Shown: positions 25,047 to 33,988, numbered from the stretch's first letter. The stretch: 64,000 bases of DNA from an uncultured Oscillibacter sp. (GCA_910583695.1 CAJTZL010000001.1:104149-168148), one strand, 5' to 3'. Translations and numbers: made by a program. The notes: a model not told the origin generated them from the letters alone.

Positions 25047-25121
25047 AGATACCTGCCGCATCTTTCCACAGAACGGCCTTTACGAAAAATGTAAGGCGGC
25101 CCAGACCGCCTTGGAGGTTTT

Positions 25122-26789
25122 ATGAAACAGTTTCTCAAGCGCCTGACAGCCCTGCTGCTGCTTGCGGCGCTGTGCACCGCCCTGCTGTCCGGCTGTGCCA
25201 AGGACGGCGAGGGCATGGCCCTGTCCGTCTGTACGGGGGCCGCCCCGGAGTCCCTGGACCCCATCTATGCCGAGGACGTCGGCGGACAGACCGTCCTGGC
25301 CCACCTCTATGAAAATCTTATGCGGGTGACAGCGGACAGCACGGGGAAAACCAGCGTGCTGCCCGGCGTGGCCAAGAGCGTGGACCAGGATGAGGAGACC
25401 AAGGAGGGCTCCATCACCGTCACCTATACCTTCCGCCTCCGCAGCAACGCCCGCTGGTCCGACGGCCAGCCCGTCACCGCCGGAGACTTCGTCTACGCCT
25501 GGCAGCGTCTGGCCAACCCCGCCATCGGCTCCCGGTACGCGGACCTGCTGTCCGTGGTCAAAGGCTATCAGGAGGCCCGGGCCACCAAGGACATGAGCCT
25601 GCTCCAGGTGACGGCGAAAAACGACAGCACGCTGGTGGTGGTGCTGAACGGGCGCTACGACTGGTTCTTGAAGGAGGTCTGCACCTCCCCTGCCACCATG
25701 CCCCTGCGGCAGGACGTGGTGCAGAAGCTGAAAGCCTCCTCCGGCAGCAAATCCTGGTGGGAGGGGGACCCCACCCAGCTGGTGACAAACGGCCCTTACA
25801 CTGTCGCTGCCCTGGAGGAGGGCCGCCTCCTCCGGCTGGAGGCCAATGACCGGTACTATGCCGACCAGCCCGGCCCCCAGAGCCTCACCTTCCACTTTGC
25901 CGGTTCGGCGGAGGAGGCCTGGTCCCTCTACGAGAGCAAGACCGTGGACGCCGTATGGCCCCTGCCGGACGCACGGCTGACGGAGCTGGCGGCGAACCCG
26001 GAGTGGATGCCTCTGCCGGAGCTGGCCACCTATGCCGCCCTCTTCAACTGTACCTCAGACCTGTTCAGCGACCCCGCCCTCCGGGAGGCCATGAGCCTTG
26101 CCATTGACCGGAACGCCCTGGCCCAGGCGGCGGGGGCGGCGGCCCTGCCGGCGGAGGGCGTGGTTCCCCCCGGCGTGCCGGAGAATGAGGAGGGGGATTT
26201 CCGAGCCCTCAGCACGCCCTTGCTGGACAACGACCCGGAGCGCTATGAGGAGCGCTGCCGGCAGGCCCGGGCCCTGTTGGAGGAAGCCGGGTACAACAGC
26301 GGCGCAGACCTGGGAGAGCTGGAATTTCTCTATCTGAAAAACGACGTGAACGACGCCGTGGTTCAGCTTCTCTGCCGGCAGTGGCAGGAGGTCCTGGGCG
26401 TTCAGGCCGCGCCCAAGGGCCTGACGGAGCGGGGCCTGATGGCCGCCCTGCGCAGCGGGGAGTATACCCTGGCGGGCCGGACCCTCACCGCCTCCGCCAA
26501 CGACGCAGAGTGCTTCCTGATGTCCTGGACCACCGAGAGCCGGGAAAATCTGGTCCGGTACGAGAGTTCCGCCTATGACACGCTGATGAAAATCGTCGCC
26601 GGAGCCGCTGACGGCACCGCCCGGATGGGCTGCCTCCACGACTCCGAGGCCCTGCTTCTGATGAATCACGCCATGGCCCCTCTCTACACCAAGGGCACCG
26701 ACTGGGAACTGCGGGAAACCCTGGCCGGAGCTTTCCGGGACCCCAGGGGCTGGTTCAGCTTTGCGGGCGTGGTGAGCAGACCGGTGTGA
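25122..26789 (+). CDS. Peptide ABC transporter substrate-binding lipoprotein (OppA family)
   Basis: A 555-aa extracellular binding protein. The lipoprotein signal (LLLLAALCTALLSGC) is followed by the SBP_bac_5 fold: SLDPIYAEDVGGQTVLAHLYENL, then the family signature RLRSNARWSDGQPVTAGDFVYAWQRL, and later FNCTSDLFSDPALREAMSLAIDR. It probably binds oligopeptides. No permease or ATPase gene adjoins it, so it must work with a transporter encoded elsewhere or act as an orphan receptor. Start supported by GGAGG. Confidence 0.92.
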   Translation: MKQFLKRLTALLLLAALCTALLSGCAKDGEGMALSVCTGAAPESLDPIYAEDVGGQTVLAHLYENLMRVTADSTGKTSVLPGVAKSVDQDEETKEGSITVTYTFRLRSNARWSDGQPVTAGDFVYAWQRLANPAIGSRYADLLSVVKGYQEARATKDMSLLQVTAKNDSTLVVVLNGRYDWFLKEVCTSPATMPLRQDVVQKLKASSGSKSWWEGDPTQLVTNGPYTVAALEEGRLLRLEANDRYYADQPGPQSLTFHFAGSAEEAWSLYESKTVDAVWPLPDARLTELAANPEWMPLPELATYAALFNCTSDLFSDPALREAMSLAIDRNALAQAAGAAALPAEGVVPPGVPENEEGDFRALSTPLLDNDPERYEERCRQARALLEEAGYNSGADLGELEFLYLKNDVNDAVVQLLCRQWQEVLGVQAAPKGLTERGLMAALRSGEYTLAGRTLTASANDAECFLMSWTTESRENLVRYESSAYDTLMKIVAGAADGTARMGCLHDSEALLLMNHAMAPLYTKGTDWELRETLAGAFRDPRGWFSFAGVVSRPV

Positions 26790-26836
26790 CGGCGGAGCCT
26801 TTCCAAAGGCCGGGACCCGGGAGCGAGGTGAAGAAA

Positions 26837-27253
26837 ATGGCCCAGGCATACCCCTATTGGTACAACGGAAAATGGAGGTGCAAGCAGGACAAGTGCCGAA
26901 CCTCCATGAGCCTGGACAAAGCCCGCATCTGGTTGGACTTCAACGAATTTTGTGAGTTGGACTCGGCGGACGGCGCGCCCATCTACCTGTTTTCCCAAGG
27001 GGATATCGTGAGTGACTCTGCGGGAAAGGATGTGGAGCTGCGGGAGGGAATGGAAGTATCCGTGTTCGACGAGGACCTCGGCCCGGAGAACCGGCCGGAC
27101 CCCATTCTGGCAGAGGGCGTGGTGCTTCGCAATACGTCTTCCTCCGGATTTTTAGGCCGCCCCCAGGTGAAATGGCTGCTTCGCCTGAAAAAGTGCGAAT
27201 CCCGGGAAAACGCTGGAAGTCCGTATGTATATTGGCTGTCCGATTTGGAGTAG
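26837..27253 (+). CDS. Hypothetical protein
   Basis: I do not recognise this 138-aa soluble protein. It has no signal peptide or membrane segment. It is rich in Trp, Tyr and charged residues near the N terminus (YPYWYNGKWRCKQDKCR), with three Cys in total, and ends in VYWLSDLE. The ATG at 26837 has GAGGTG six bases upstream. An alternative GTG at 26786 overlaps the stop of the binding-protein gene. It follows that gene by 47 bp and may share its transcript. Confidence 0.6.
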   Translation: MAQAYPYWYNGKWRCKQDKCRTSMSLDKARIWLDFNEFCELDSADGAPIYLFSQGDIVSDSAGKDVELREGMEVSVFDEDLGPENRPDPILAEGVVLRNTSSSGFLGRPQVKWLLRLKKCESRENAGSPYVYWLSDLE

Positions 27254-27348
27254 GCGCCGGGTGTTTGGCACACAATAAGGCGCGTTTCCTCCGCCGTTCG
27301 CCGGAGAGCGCATCTGGAAGGAATCGGGAAAACCGCCCCCTTCCCCTC

Positions 27349-27377
27349 TGGACATTCACAAAGCGTTGTGCTATGAT
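27349..27377 (+). promoter_or_regulatory. Extended -10 sigma-70 promoter for the BI-1 family gene
   Basis: TGGACA (27349-27354), 17-bp spacer, TGCTATGAT with -10 at 27372-27377, 29 bp before the ATG. Confidence 0.7.
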
Positions 27378-27405
27378 GGAGAAAACCAAAAAGGAGGAAC
27401 CTTTT

Positions 27406-28128
27406 ATGCAGTTAAACGGAGTGGAATACAACGATTATAACGACCAGAGCCTTGGGACCTACACCGGAGAGTCCATCGGGGCCTACACCGCCAAGGCCTT
27501 CTTCTGGATGTTCCTGGGACTGCTGACCACCTTCGGCGTGGCTTTCTTCGGTTACGCCACCGGAAGCATTCTCTACGTCTTTGCCATTCCCTATGCCCAT
27601 ATTGTCCTGTTGGTGGTGCAGCTGGGCGTAGTGTTCTTCCTCTCCGCCCGGCTCCACAAGCTCCGGGTCGGGACCGCCAGGGCCCTGTTCTTTGTCTATG
27701 CGGCCGTGACGGGCGTGGTCTTCTCCGCCTACTTCCTGATTTTCAGCATGCTGAGCCTGATCCTGGTCTTTGCCATGACAGCGGTCTACTTCGGAGTCAT
27801 GGCACTGTACGGCTACCGCACCAAGACGGACCTCACCCGTCTGCGGCCCCTCCTGGTGGGCGGGCTGATCTTCCTGATCGTCTGCGGCCTGCTGTCCATG
27901 TTCCTCCCCCTGGGAATGGCGGATCGGGTAATCTGCCTCATCGGCGTGGCCATTTTCCTGGGCTTCACCGCCTACGACACCCAGAAAATCAAGGCTTTTT
28001 ATACCGCCTATCAGGGCGATCAGGCCATGCTGGAACGGGCTTCCATCTACTCCGCCCTGGAGCTGTACCTGGACTTCATCAACCTGTTCCTGTATCTCCT
28101 GCGCTTCCTGGGAAAGAACAGGAAGTAA
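27406..28128 (+). CDS. Bax inhibitor-1/YccA family membrane protein
   Basis: A 240-aa integral membrane protein with seven hydrophobic helices. The family features are the GAYTAKAFFWMFLGLLTTF first helix, GVVFSAYF, and the C-terminal FLGFTAYDTQKIKA with ERASIYSALELYLDFINLF. The two aspartates of the proposed pH-sensing pair lie in this C-terminal part. Bacterial members such as YetJ leak Ca2+ in a pH-dependent way; the role here is unproven. Start at 27406 with AAGGAGG; the longer open frame upstream is not conserved-looking. It has its own promoter and terminator. Confidence 0.93.
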   Translation: MQLNGVEYNDYNDQSLGTYTGESIGAYTAKAFFWMFLGLLTTFGVAFFGYATGSILYVFAIPYAHIVLLVVQLGVVFFLSARLHKLRVGTARALFFVYAAVTGVVFSAYFLIFSMLSLILVFAMTAVYFGVMALYGYRTKTDLTRLRPLLVGGLIFLIVCGLLSMFLPLGMADRVICLIGVAIFLGFTAYDTQKIKAFYTAYQGDQAMLERASIYSALELYLDFINLFLYLLRFLGKNRK

Positions 28129-28143
28129 TCAGAACGGAACATG

Positions 28144-28171
28144 AAAGCCCCGCCGGAAGGCGGGGCTTTTT
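28144..28171 (+). terminator. Rho-independent terminator after the BI-1 gene
   Basis: AAAGCCCCGCC-GGAA-GGCGGGGCTTT stem followed by TT. Confidence 0.9.
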
Positions 28172-28195
28172 CATATCGCTTTGCAGTCTGGAGCC

Positions 28196-28552
28196 TCACT
28201 CCAACGGGAGACTGTGCTGCTTCAAAAAGGAGAGCTTGTCCCAGTAGCCACGCTGAAAGAGAATCTTCCCGTCCGTCACCTGGAAAAAGCCGCAGCCCCG
28301 CAGTCCCAGCGGGTCCCGCCACTCCAGAATTGCCCACTGGCCGTCCTCAAACAGGTTCTCCACGATGCAGACCATCTTCGCCGCAGAAAACTCCGCCGAA
28401 AACATATTCCGAATGGCCGCAATTCCAACCACCGGCTCATTGGCCACCTGATGGTTCACCGCCGTATCGTGATACAGGGCGGCCAGCGCATCCGCGTCCC
28501 CGCGGTTGAAGACTTTCACCCACTTCTCTACCACTTCTCTTGGTCTCAGCAT
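28196..28552 (-). CDS. SnoaL-like (NTF2 fold) protein
   Basis: A 118-aa single-domain protein with the NTF2/SnoaL layout: VEKWVKVFNRGDADALAALYHDTAVNHQVAN, then GIAAIRNMF and a beta-sheet half ending in a short tail. These proteins are small cyclases, isomerases or ligand-binding folds; no specific catalytic residues can be assigned. It lies 37 bp after the sufB stop with its own AAGGAGG site, so it is probably the last gene of the suf operon. Confidence 0.85.
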   Translation of the reverse strand: MLRPREVVEKWVKVFNRGDADALAALYHDTAVNHQVANEPVVGIAAIRNMFSAEFSAAKMVCIVENLFEDGQWAILEWRDPLGLRGCGFFQVTDGKILFQRGYWDKLSFLKQHSLPLE

Positions 28553-28589
28553 CTGTCAAAGCCTCCTTTTAATCCGGACATGGACCCGC

Positions 28590-29513
28590 TCAGGCCAGGA
28601 AGCCCTTGAGGATGCAGTCCTCGGCCTCCTCCTCGGTGAGGCCCAGGGTCTCCAGCTTTAACAGCTGGTCCCCAGCAATCTTGCCGATAGCCGCCTCATG
28701 GACCAGCTGGGCCTCGGTGCAGTTGGCGGTAATGGCGGGGATAGACTTGATTTTGGCCGCTCCCATGATGATGGAGTCGCACTGAACATGTCCGAAGCAC
28801 TGTGCATTGCCCACCATCCGGGGATAGAACACCTGCTGGGACTGGTCCTGGGCCACGGAACGGGAAATCACCCGGCCCTTGGAATCCTCTCCGTCCAGAA
28901 TGATTTCCATATCGCTTTCCGCCGTCTGGTCCCCGTGGGTCAGCAGACGCTCCGTAACCACGGCTTCGGCTCCCTTGCCGCAGACGATCTTCGTGGACCG
29001 CTTGGTGGAGTCGATGCCCCGAATCTGGACGGTCTCCATCTGGATGGAGGCGCCCTCCTCCAGGTAGACCACCGTCTGGGGATTCATAATCCGGCCGCCG
29101 GTTCCATCCCCCTCGCCGTAGTGCTTCTCCGTGTAGCGGACCTTGGCGCCCTTGCCCACGTAGAAGGTGTGTATTCCGTCGTGGCGGGATTCCTCCCCGC
29201 CGCAGTTGTGAATGCCGCAGCCCGCGACAATGTCCACATCACAGCCCTCACCGATGAAAAAGTCGTTGTAGACCATTTCCCGGAGACCGGTTTTCGTGAT
29301 GATGACGGGAATGTAGCAGGTCTCCCCCACGGTGCCGGGCTTGACTCGGATATCAATGCCGGGCTTGTTCTCCTTGGAGGTGATTTCAATGTGCTCCGTG
29401 GACTGGCGGCCGTCGCAGCCGGAGTCCTTGCGGATGTTAAAGGCCCCCACGGGCTTACCGATGAGATCCGCGATCTTTTCCAGCAGGCCGCGATCCAGCT
29501 CCGTATCCATCAT
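28590..29513 (-). CDS. sufB: SufB/SufD-type Fe-S cluster scaffold subunit
   Basis: A 307-aa short SufB/D protein, the scaffold half of a minimal SufBC Fe-S assembly system. The core beta-helix carries the family segments HNCGGEESRHDGIHTFYVGKGAKVRYTEKHYGEG and the C-terminal CDSIIMGAAKIKSIPAITANCTEAQLVHEAAIGKIAGDQL, including the conserved Cys and His/Glu of SufB. The ATG at 29513 overlaps the sufC stop (TAATG), so translation is coupled. Anaerobes often keep only SufC and one SufB/D protein, as seen here. Confidence 0.9.
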   Translation of the reverse strand: MMDTELDRGLLEKIADLIGKPVGAFNIRKDSGCDGRQSTEHIEITSKENKPGIDIRVKPGTVGETCYIPVIITKTGLREMVYNDFFIGEGCDVDIVAGCGIHNCGGEESRHDGIHTFYVGKGAKVRYTEKHYGEGDGTGGRIMNPQTVVYLEEGASIQMETVQIRGIDSTKRSTKIVCGKGAEAVVTERLLTHGDQTAESDMEIILDGEDSKGRVISRSVAQDQSQQVFYPRMVGNAQCFGHVQCDSIIMGAAKIKSIPAITANCTEAQLVHEAAIGKIAGDQLLKLETLGLTEEEAEDCILKGFLA

Positions 29514-30250
29514 TACGCCATCGCCTCCTTCGTCAGTACCGGGCAGGCACCCAGGGTGTCCGCCAGAATCTGGGGCAGAATCTCCGCCGGGGTCCCCCGG
29601 TGGCGGAGCCGCCCGTCGCCCACCACAATGACCTCGTCCGCCAGGGAGATGATACGCTCCTGGTGGGAAATGATAATCATGGTGGCCCCTCCGGCGGCGT
29701 GGAGCTGCTCGAAGGTCTCCGTCAGCCGGGCGAAGGACCACAGATCGATGCCCGCCTCCGGCTCGTCGAAAATCATCAGTGAGGCGCTGCGGGCCAGGAT
29801 GGAGGCAATTTCAATGCGCTTCACCTCTCCGCCGGAGAGGGAGGCATCCACCTCCCGGTCCAGATAGTCGTTGGCGCAAAGGCCCACTCGGGTGAGGTGC
29901 TGGCAGCAGCGGTCCTTGGAGAGCTTTTCGTCTCCGCTGGCCAGGGTCAGCAGGTCCCGGACCGTCAGCCCCTTGAACCGGGGGGGCTGCTGGAAGCCGT
30001 AGCTGATGCCCAGCCTTGCCCGCTCCGTGATGCCCATGGACGTGATGTCCTGTCCGTTCCAGAAAATCTGCCCTCCGGTGGGTCTTACCAGACCCATGAT
30101 GCTTTTCGCCAAGGTGGTTTTCCCCCCGCCGTTGGGCCCGGTGAAGACCACCAGCCGTCCGTCGCCGACGGTGAGAGAGATATCGTTCAAAATGCCCAGC
30201 TCCCCGCCGTCCTCGTGAACGGCATAGCTGAGGTGTTTCAGTTCCAGCAT
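29513..30250 (-). CDS. sufC: SufC ATPase of the Fe-S cluster assembly system
   Basis: A 245-aa cytosolic ABC-type ATPase. Walker A is GPNGGGKTTLAKS, the Q-loop lies in SYGFQQPPRF, the signature is LSGGEVKR and Walker B is MIFDEPEAGID, all intact. It powers the SufB scaffold encoded next to it. Start with GGAGGAACC spacing. It is first in the operon sufC-sufB-SnoaL-like. Confidence 0.95.
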   Translation of the reverse strand: MLELKHLSYAVHEDGGELGILNDISLTVGDGRLVVFTGPNGGGKTTLAKSIMGLVRPTGGQIFWNGQDITSMGITERARLGISYGFQQPPRFKGLTVRDLLTLASGDEKLSKDRCCQHLTRVGLCANDYLDREVDASLSGGEVKRIEIASILARSASLMIFDEPEAGIDLWSFARLTETFEQLHAAGGATMIIISHQERIISLADEVIVVGDGRLRHRGTPAEILPQILADTLGACPVLTKEAMA

Positions 30251-30276
30251 GCAGGTTCCTCCTTTGCGCGTGAAAC

Positions 30277-30305
30277 GATTCCAGCCAATATTTTATCAGA
30301 TACGG
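30277..30305 (-). promoter_or_regulatory. Sigma-70 promoter for the suf operon
   Basis: On the minus strand TTGCTT, then a 17-bp spacer and TAAAAT. The -10 lies about 40-45 bp before the sufC ATG. Coordinates are approximate to a few bases. Confidence 0.5.
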
Positions 30306-30369
30306 CCGGAAAAAGCAATGCGGCCTCTTGGGATTTCCCCTATATTTTACCCAAAACCGCCTCTCTTAT

Positions 30370-30387
30370 CTGTTGCAGGCGCAACAG
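30370..30387. promoter_or_regulatory. 18-bp palindrome between the divergent suf and ferritin-like genes
   Basis: CTGTTGC-AGGC-GCAACAG, perfect 7-bp arms. It lies just upstream of a TACAAT -10-like element (30411-30416) for the ferritin-like gene and could be an operator for either direction. Confidence 0.4.
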
Positions 30388-30438
30388 GAACAGTTTTTTT
30401 CGCCTCCGCATACAATGGGAGGAAAAGGAGGGACCCTC

Positions 30439-31128
30439 ATGGAACATACGACCCAAACCCCGGAAGTCTACGATTTTCGCCAGTACGACCGCATCTGGCA
30501 GCGGGTGGCCCCGAACCTGGAGCCCTACCCCGGCATGGCCTCCCAGGCGGTTTCCGTCCAGCAGACGGCTTCCGTCCGCTCTGAGGCCTCCGGCCTGCCT
30601 GCGGCTCCCGCCATGCCCGCCGTCCCGGCCCAGCCGGAGGTCCCCGCCGTCCCCGTCCCGGCAATTCCCGAGAGCCAGCTCCCCGGCGCCGAGCGGAATC
30701 CCTGCTGCATGGGCAGCGAGGCGGCGGAGCTGCTGGAGGTCATCACCGGATACATTGAGGCGGCGCTGTCGGACCGGCGCTATCTCCTGGCCTTGGTCCG
30801 GCAGGCCCCCTCCTGGGCCAGGAAGGACCTGCGGGACATGGCGGCGGACCTCCAGAACCAGGCGCGGCGGCTGATGGCGGCCCACTACCTGATCACCGGG
30901 CAGCGCTGCCGCCCCAGCGTCAGCACGGAACGCATCTACGCGGGCCGCTGGTGCCCCGCCCTCCGGGAGCGCTACCACGCGGCGGCGTGCAGCGGCTTCA
31001 ACTACGCCCGCTCCGCCGAGGACTCCCTGGACCCCTGCCTGGCCAAGCTCTTCCGGGAGCTGAGCGAGGAGTCCTACGCCCATGCGGAGACCCTGATGGG
31101 GCTGCTCCAGCGGAGCTTGCAGGGCTGA
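30439..31128 (+). CDS. Ferritin-like four-helix protein with Pro/Ala-rich linker
   Basis: A 229-aa soluble protein. Residues 1-95 are low-complexity, with a Pro/Ala/Val run (PAMPAVPAQPEVPAVPVPAIP) and no fold. The rest looks like a ferritin-like helical bundle (ITGYIEAALSDRRYLLALVRQAP, DMAADLQNQARRLMAAHYLITG, FRELSEESYAHAETLMGLL). A usual ExxH ligand pair is seen only in the last helices; the second helix has Q in place of E/H, so a full di-iron site is doubtful. It has five or more Cys, some adjacent (CC at the domain start). Start at 30439 with AAGGAGGG. Function unknown. Confidence 0.65.
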   Translation: MEHTTQTPEVYDFRQYDRIWQRVAPNLEPYPGMASQAVSVQQTASVRSEASGLPAAPAMPAVPAQPEVPAVPVPAIPESQLPGAERNPCCMGSEAAELLEVITGYIEAALSDRRYLLALVRQAPSWARKDLRDMAADLQNQARRLMAAHYLITGQRCRPSVSTERIYAGRWCPALRERYHAAACSGFNYARSAEDSLDPCLAKLFRELSEESYAHAETLMGLLQRSLQG

Positions 31129-31518
31129 GCGCGCTTGCGGCCTTCCCTCAGAAGGCATCCCGCCCCGGCGGAGACCGGACCCGGCCCCCGGACATAGAAA
31201 ACCGGCCCCCGGGAGTCCTTTTGACCGGCGGAGAATCCGGCAGTCCGGAAAGCGCAGGAGCCGATTCATCCCGTACTGCCTGCTTCTCCCAAACAAAAAG
31301 CGCCCTTGCCCGGAGCGTTTTGTGCTCCAGGCGAGGGTGCTTTGCCGCTCTGCGCCAGTGCACAGGGCTTGAGAGCAGTTAAACTTCTGCGCTGTCATCC
31401 ACGGCCGCAGGCTGCTCTTGCGCGGAATATACCATTCGGAGCTTCAATCCTGTAGGGACAAGCCTCTTATCAAATGCGCAATCGGACACTCCCCAGAACT
31501 CCCCAGATGTATAAGGAC
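31129..31518. other. Non-coding gap with a long hairpin
   Basis: No credible gene. A 19-bp imperfect hairpin at 31298-31342 (one mismatch, two wobble pairs, loop GTTTTGT) is followed by TTTTTGTTT when read on the minus strand and only TTT on the plus strand. It probably ends the ferritin-like gene or blocks antisense transcription. Confidence 0.6.
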
Positions 31519-31547
31519 TTGACTTTTTTTGTTGGATGGGATATTCT
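31519..31547 (+). promoter_or_regulatory. Sigma-70 promoter for the two-component operon
   Basis: TTGACT (31519-31524), 17-bp spacer, TATTCT (31542-31547). Confidence 0.65.
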
Positions 31548-31636
31548 TCTGCCACACATACCGGCAGCTTATGGTGAATGGAAACGGGGAAACCACGCCC
31601 TGCAAAGCGGGAATAACTTGGGAAGGAACGGTTTCT

Positions 31637-33115
31637 ATGAAGCGTCTGCTCCAGAGATGGTATCACACTCCGATTCGGGTCAAAAGCGCCTTCCTGATGG
31701 GGAATTTGCTGATTGTAACCTGGCTTCTGGTGATGTTTGTGACACTGCAGCTCCACGAATTCAGCAGTGCTTCCAGCATCATCATGAACGACTATATCGA
31801 CATCACCGGATTTCTGGACGCTTTTTCCGCGGAGAATGTGGCCCTGGAAGCCTACATCCGACCGATTTCCACGGAGCAGACCCGCGAGGAGTACCTTTCC
31901 GCCATCGGCGAGACGGACCGGCGGCTGGAGGAGCTGCGGCCGGACAAAACGGCGGACCGGCGGAAAGAATACATGCTGAAACAGGCGATCTGCAACGCCA
32001 TGGAGTACTACCGCCGGTCCCAGGCGGACTTCCTGGAGCTGGGGCGGGAGGAGGACCTGATTCCGCCCTACCTCTCCCTGAAAACCCAGTCGGCGTATAT
32101 CGACGGCTACACCCGGGATCTGCTCCACGGGCGGATTGTCCAGGGCGGAGAACAGTGGTATGAGATTGAGGCGGCCAATTGGCGGAACAGCCGGCGCTTT
32201 GTGGGATTTCTCGTGACCACGACGGTGGTGGTGATGCTGATTCTCCTGGCCTTCAACCGCAGCATTTTCCGGCCTTTGATGGACCTGGGGTGGGCGGCGG
32301 ACCAAATCCGCGAGGGCTGCTATGACGCGCCGCCGCTGACCGTGCGGAGCGGCGACGAGATCGGCCGGACCGCCCAGTCCTTTAACCTGATGCAAAAGGA
32401 GATTCGCCGGACAATCCGCGCCCTGGAACAGCAGGCCGAGATGGAAAAGCATCTGCTGGAAAAAGAAGTGGAGACCGCCCAAATGCAGCGCAAGCTCCAG
32501 GAGGTTCGGTTTGCCCAGCTCCAGAGCCAGATCAAGCCCCATTTCCTGTTCAACACCCTGAGCACCATCGCGGCCCTGGCCCGAGAGGAGGGCGCACCCT
32601 TGTCGGAGAATCTGATTCTCCGGCTCTCCAGCTTTTTCCGCTACTCTCTGGAAAGCGGCGAGGCCATTGTCACCCTCGGCCGGGAGCTCCAGCTTCTCCA
32701 GGACTATATTGAGCTCCAGGAGACCCGGTACGGCGACCGCATCATATTTGAGGTCATCGCAGACCCGGAGCTCAACGGCACAAGGATTCCAAAATTCATT
32801 CTCCAGCCCCTGGTGGAAAACTCCATCGTCCACGGGCTCAAGGAGCGTCCCGGATACGGCCGGGTTCGCATCAGGACCCGACGGACCAGACGGGGAATCA
32901 CCATCACCGTCACCGACAACGGCAGCGGCTTCCCGCCCGGCGGGCCCCGGCCCGCCGGAGAACAGCGGCAGTCCGTGGGACTGGAAAACATCTCGGAGCG
33001 GATACGCCTGAACGGCGGGCGCGTGGATGTGTTCAGCATGACGGGCCTGGGCACGTCGGTCAGAATCTTAATGGGAGGCGAAAGCATTGATCAAGATCTT
33101 AGTGGTGGAGGATGA
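31637..33115 (+). CDS. YesM/LytS-type sensor histidine kinase
   Basis: A 492-aa membrane kinase. One helix near residues 15-40 and another near 195-215 flank an extracellular sensor of about 150 residues; a HAMP domain (FRPLMDLGWAADQIREGCYD) follows. The His_kinase domain has QIKPHFLFNTLS with phospho-acceptor His302, and the ATPase domain has LQPLVENSIVHG and the GSGF glycine box. The first 36 codons of the open frame are excluded because the ATG at 31637 has a GGAAGGAA site. Partner regulator overlaps by 29 bp; a TRAP transporter follows, suggesting that the pair senses its substrate. Confidence 0.93.
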   Translation: MKRLLQRWYHTPIRVKSAFLMGNLLIVTWLLVMFVTLQLHEFSSASSIIMNDYIDITGFLDAFSAENVALEAYIRPISTEQTREEYLSAIGETDRRLEELRPDKTADRRKEYMLKQAICNAMEYYRRSQADFLELGREEDLIPPYLSLKTQSAYIDGYTRDLLHGRIVQGGEQWYEIEAANWRNSRRFVGFLVTTTVVVMLILLAFNRSIFRPLMDLGWAADQIREGCYDAPPLTVRSGDEIGRTAQSFNLMQKEIRRTIRALEQQAEMEKHLLEKEVETAQMQRKLQEVRFAQLQSQIKPHFLFNTLSTIAALAREEGAPLSENLILRLSSFFRYSLESGEAIVTLGRELQLLQDYIELQETRYGDRIIFEVIADPELNGTRIPKFILQPLVENSIVHGLKERPGYGRVRIRTRRTRRGITITVTDNGSGFPPGGPRPAGEQRQSVGLENISERIRLNGGRVDVFSMTGLGTSVRILMGGESIDQDLSGGG

Positions 33116-33806
33116 GCCGAAAAGCCGTACGGCAATCGTTTCCCGCCTGCGCGCAATCCTGGGGGAGGAGGCGCTGGTGGAAACGGCGGGCGACGGAGCC
33201 TCGGCTGTTTCAAAGGCCCTGCAGGTACAGCCCCAAATTGTTTTCATGGACATTGAGCTTCCGGTGAAAAACGGCCTGGAGGCGGCGGCCGTCATCAAAT
33301 GCCAGCAGCCGGAGGTCCACATGGTGTTCCTCACGGCCTACGACCGCTTTGACTACGCAGTGGAGGCCCTTCGCTCCGGGGCGGAGGAATACCTGCTCAA
33401 GCCGGTTTCGGAAGCCGACCTCCGGGAACTGCTTCAGAAATTCTTTGAGGTGGCGCCTCCCGTCCAGGCGGCCACGCCCTTCGAGACGGCGCTGAACATC
33501 TGGGTCCGCCGGCACTACGCCGAGGACATCTCCCTGGAGTCCGCGGCGGAGAGCATGGGCATGAGTCCCTTTTACTTCTCCCGGCAGGTGAAGGCCATCA
33601 CCGGCAAAACCTTTTTAGAGTTTTTCACGGCCTACCGCATCGAAAAGGCCAAGCGCCGCCTGCACTCCACCAACCTGAGCGTCAGCGAGATCGGCCGTTC
33701 CGTGGGCTACCCGGATTCCAATTACTTTGCCAAGGCCTTCAAGCGGGTGGTGGGCTGCACTCCCTCCGTCTACCGGACACAATCGAAGCTGGATGACCGA
33801 CAATAG
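33087..33806 (+). CDS. YesN-type response regulator with AraC DNA-binding domain
   Basis: A 239-aa two-domain regulator. Receiver residues 1-120: acidic pair in VVEDEPKSR, phospho-acceptor Asp in VFMDIELPVKNG, Thr in VFLTAYD, Lys in LLKPV. The C terminus is an AraC double HTH (ISLESAAESMGMSPFYFSRQVKAITGKTFLEFFTAYRIEKAKRRL, then EIGRSVGYPDSNYFAKAFKRVVGCTPSVYR). It starts with TTG at 33087 behind GGGAGGCG and overlaps the kinase gene by 29 bp, giving tight coupling. The likely target is the TRAP operon 180 bp downstream. Confidence 0.95.
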   Translation: MIKILVVEDEPKSRTAIVSRLRAILGEEALVETAGDGASAVSKALQVQPQIVFMDIELPVKNGLEAAAVIKCQQPEVHMVFLTAYDRFDYAVEALRSGAEEYLLKPVSEADLRELLQKFFEVAPPVQAATPFETALNIWVRRHYAEDISLESAAESMGMSPFYFSRQVKAITGKTFLEFFTAYRIEKAKRRLHSTNLSVSEIGRSVGYPDSNYFAKAFKRVVGCTPSVYRTQSKLDDRQ

Positions 33807-33837
33807 CGGGCCGAAAGGTCCGCCATTGTCGGTTTTA
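33796..33837 (+). terminator. Rho-independent terminator after the response regulator
   Basis: ACCGACAAT...ATTGTCGGT outer stem with GCGG/CCGC and GGCC-type inner pairs, then TTTTAT. It overlaps the regulator stop and separates it from the TRAP operon. Confidence 0.8.
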
Positions 33838-33876
33838 TACAAAATTAACGGTCTCTTATTGATATATAGCAAGAAA

Positions 33877-33905
33877 TTGACGGCACAACAGCAAAACTTT
33901 ACGAT
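33877..33905 (+). promoter_or_regulatory. Possible promoter of the TRAP operon
   Basis: TTGACG (33877-33882), 17-bp spacer, TACGAT (33900-33905). A better -10 (TATACT, near 33930) without a good -35 lies downstream, which would fit an activated promoter. Confidence 0.45.
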
Positions 33906-33988
33906 TTTTTAGCGGGCGGGGGTGAATTATACTAAAAGACGAAAGCTGTTTTACAAAACAGAACATCGAAATGGAGGATGAAGAAGAA

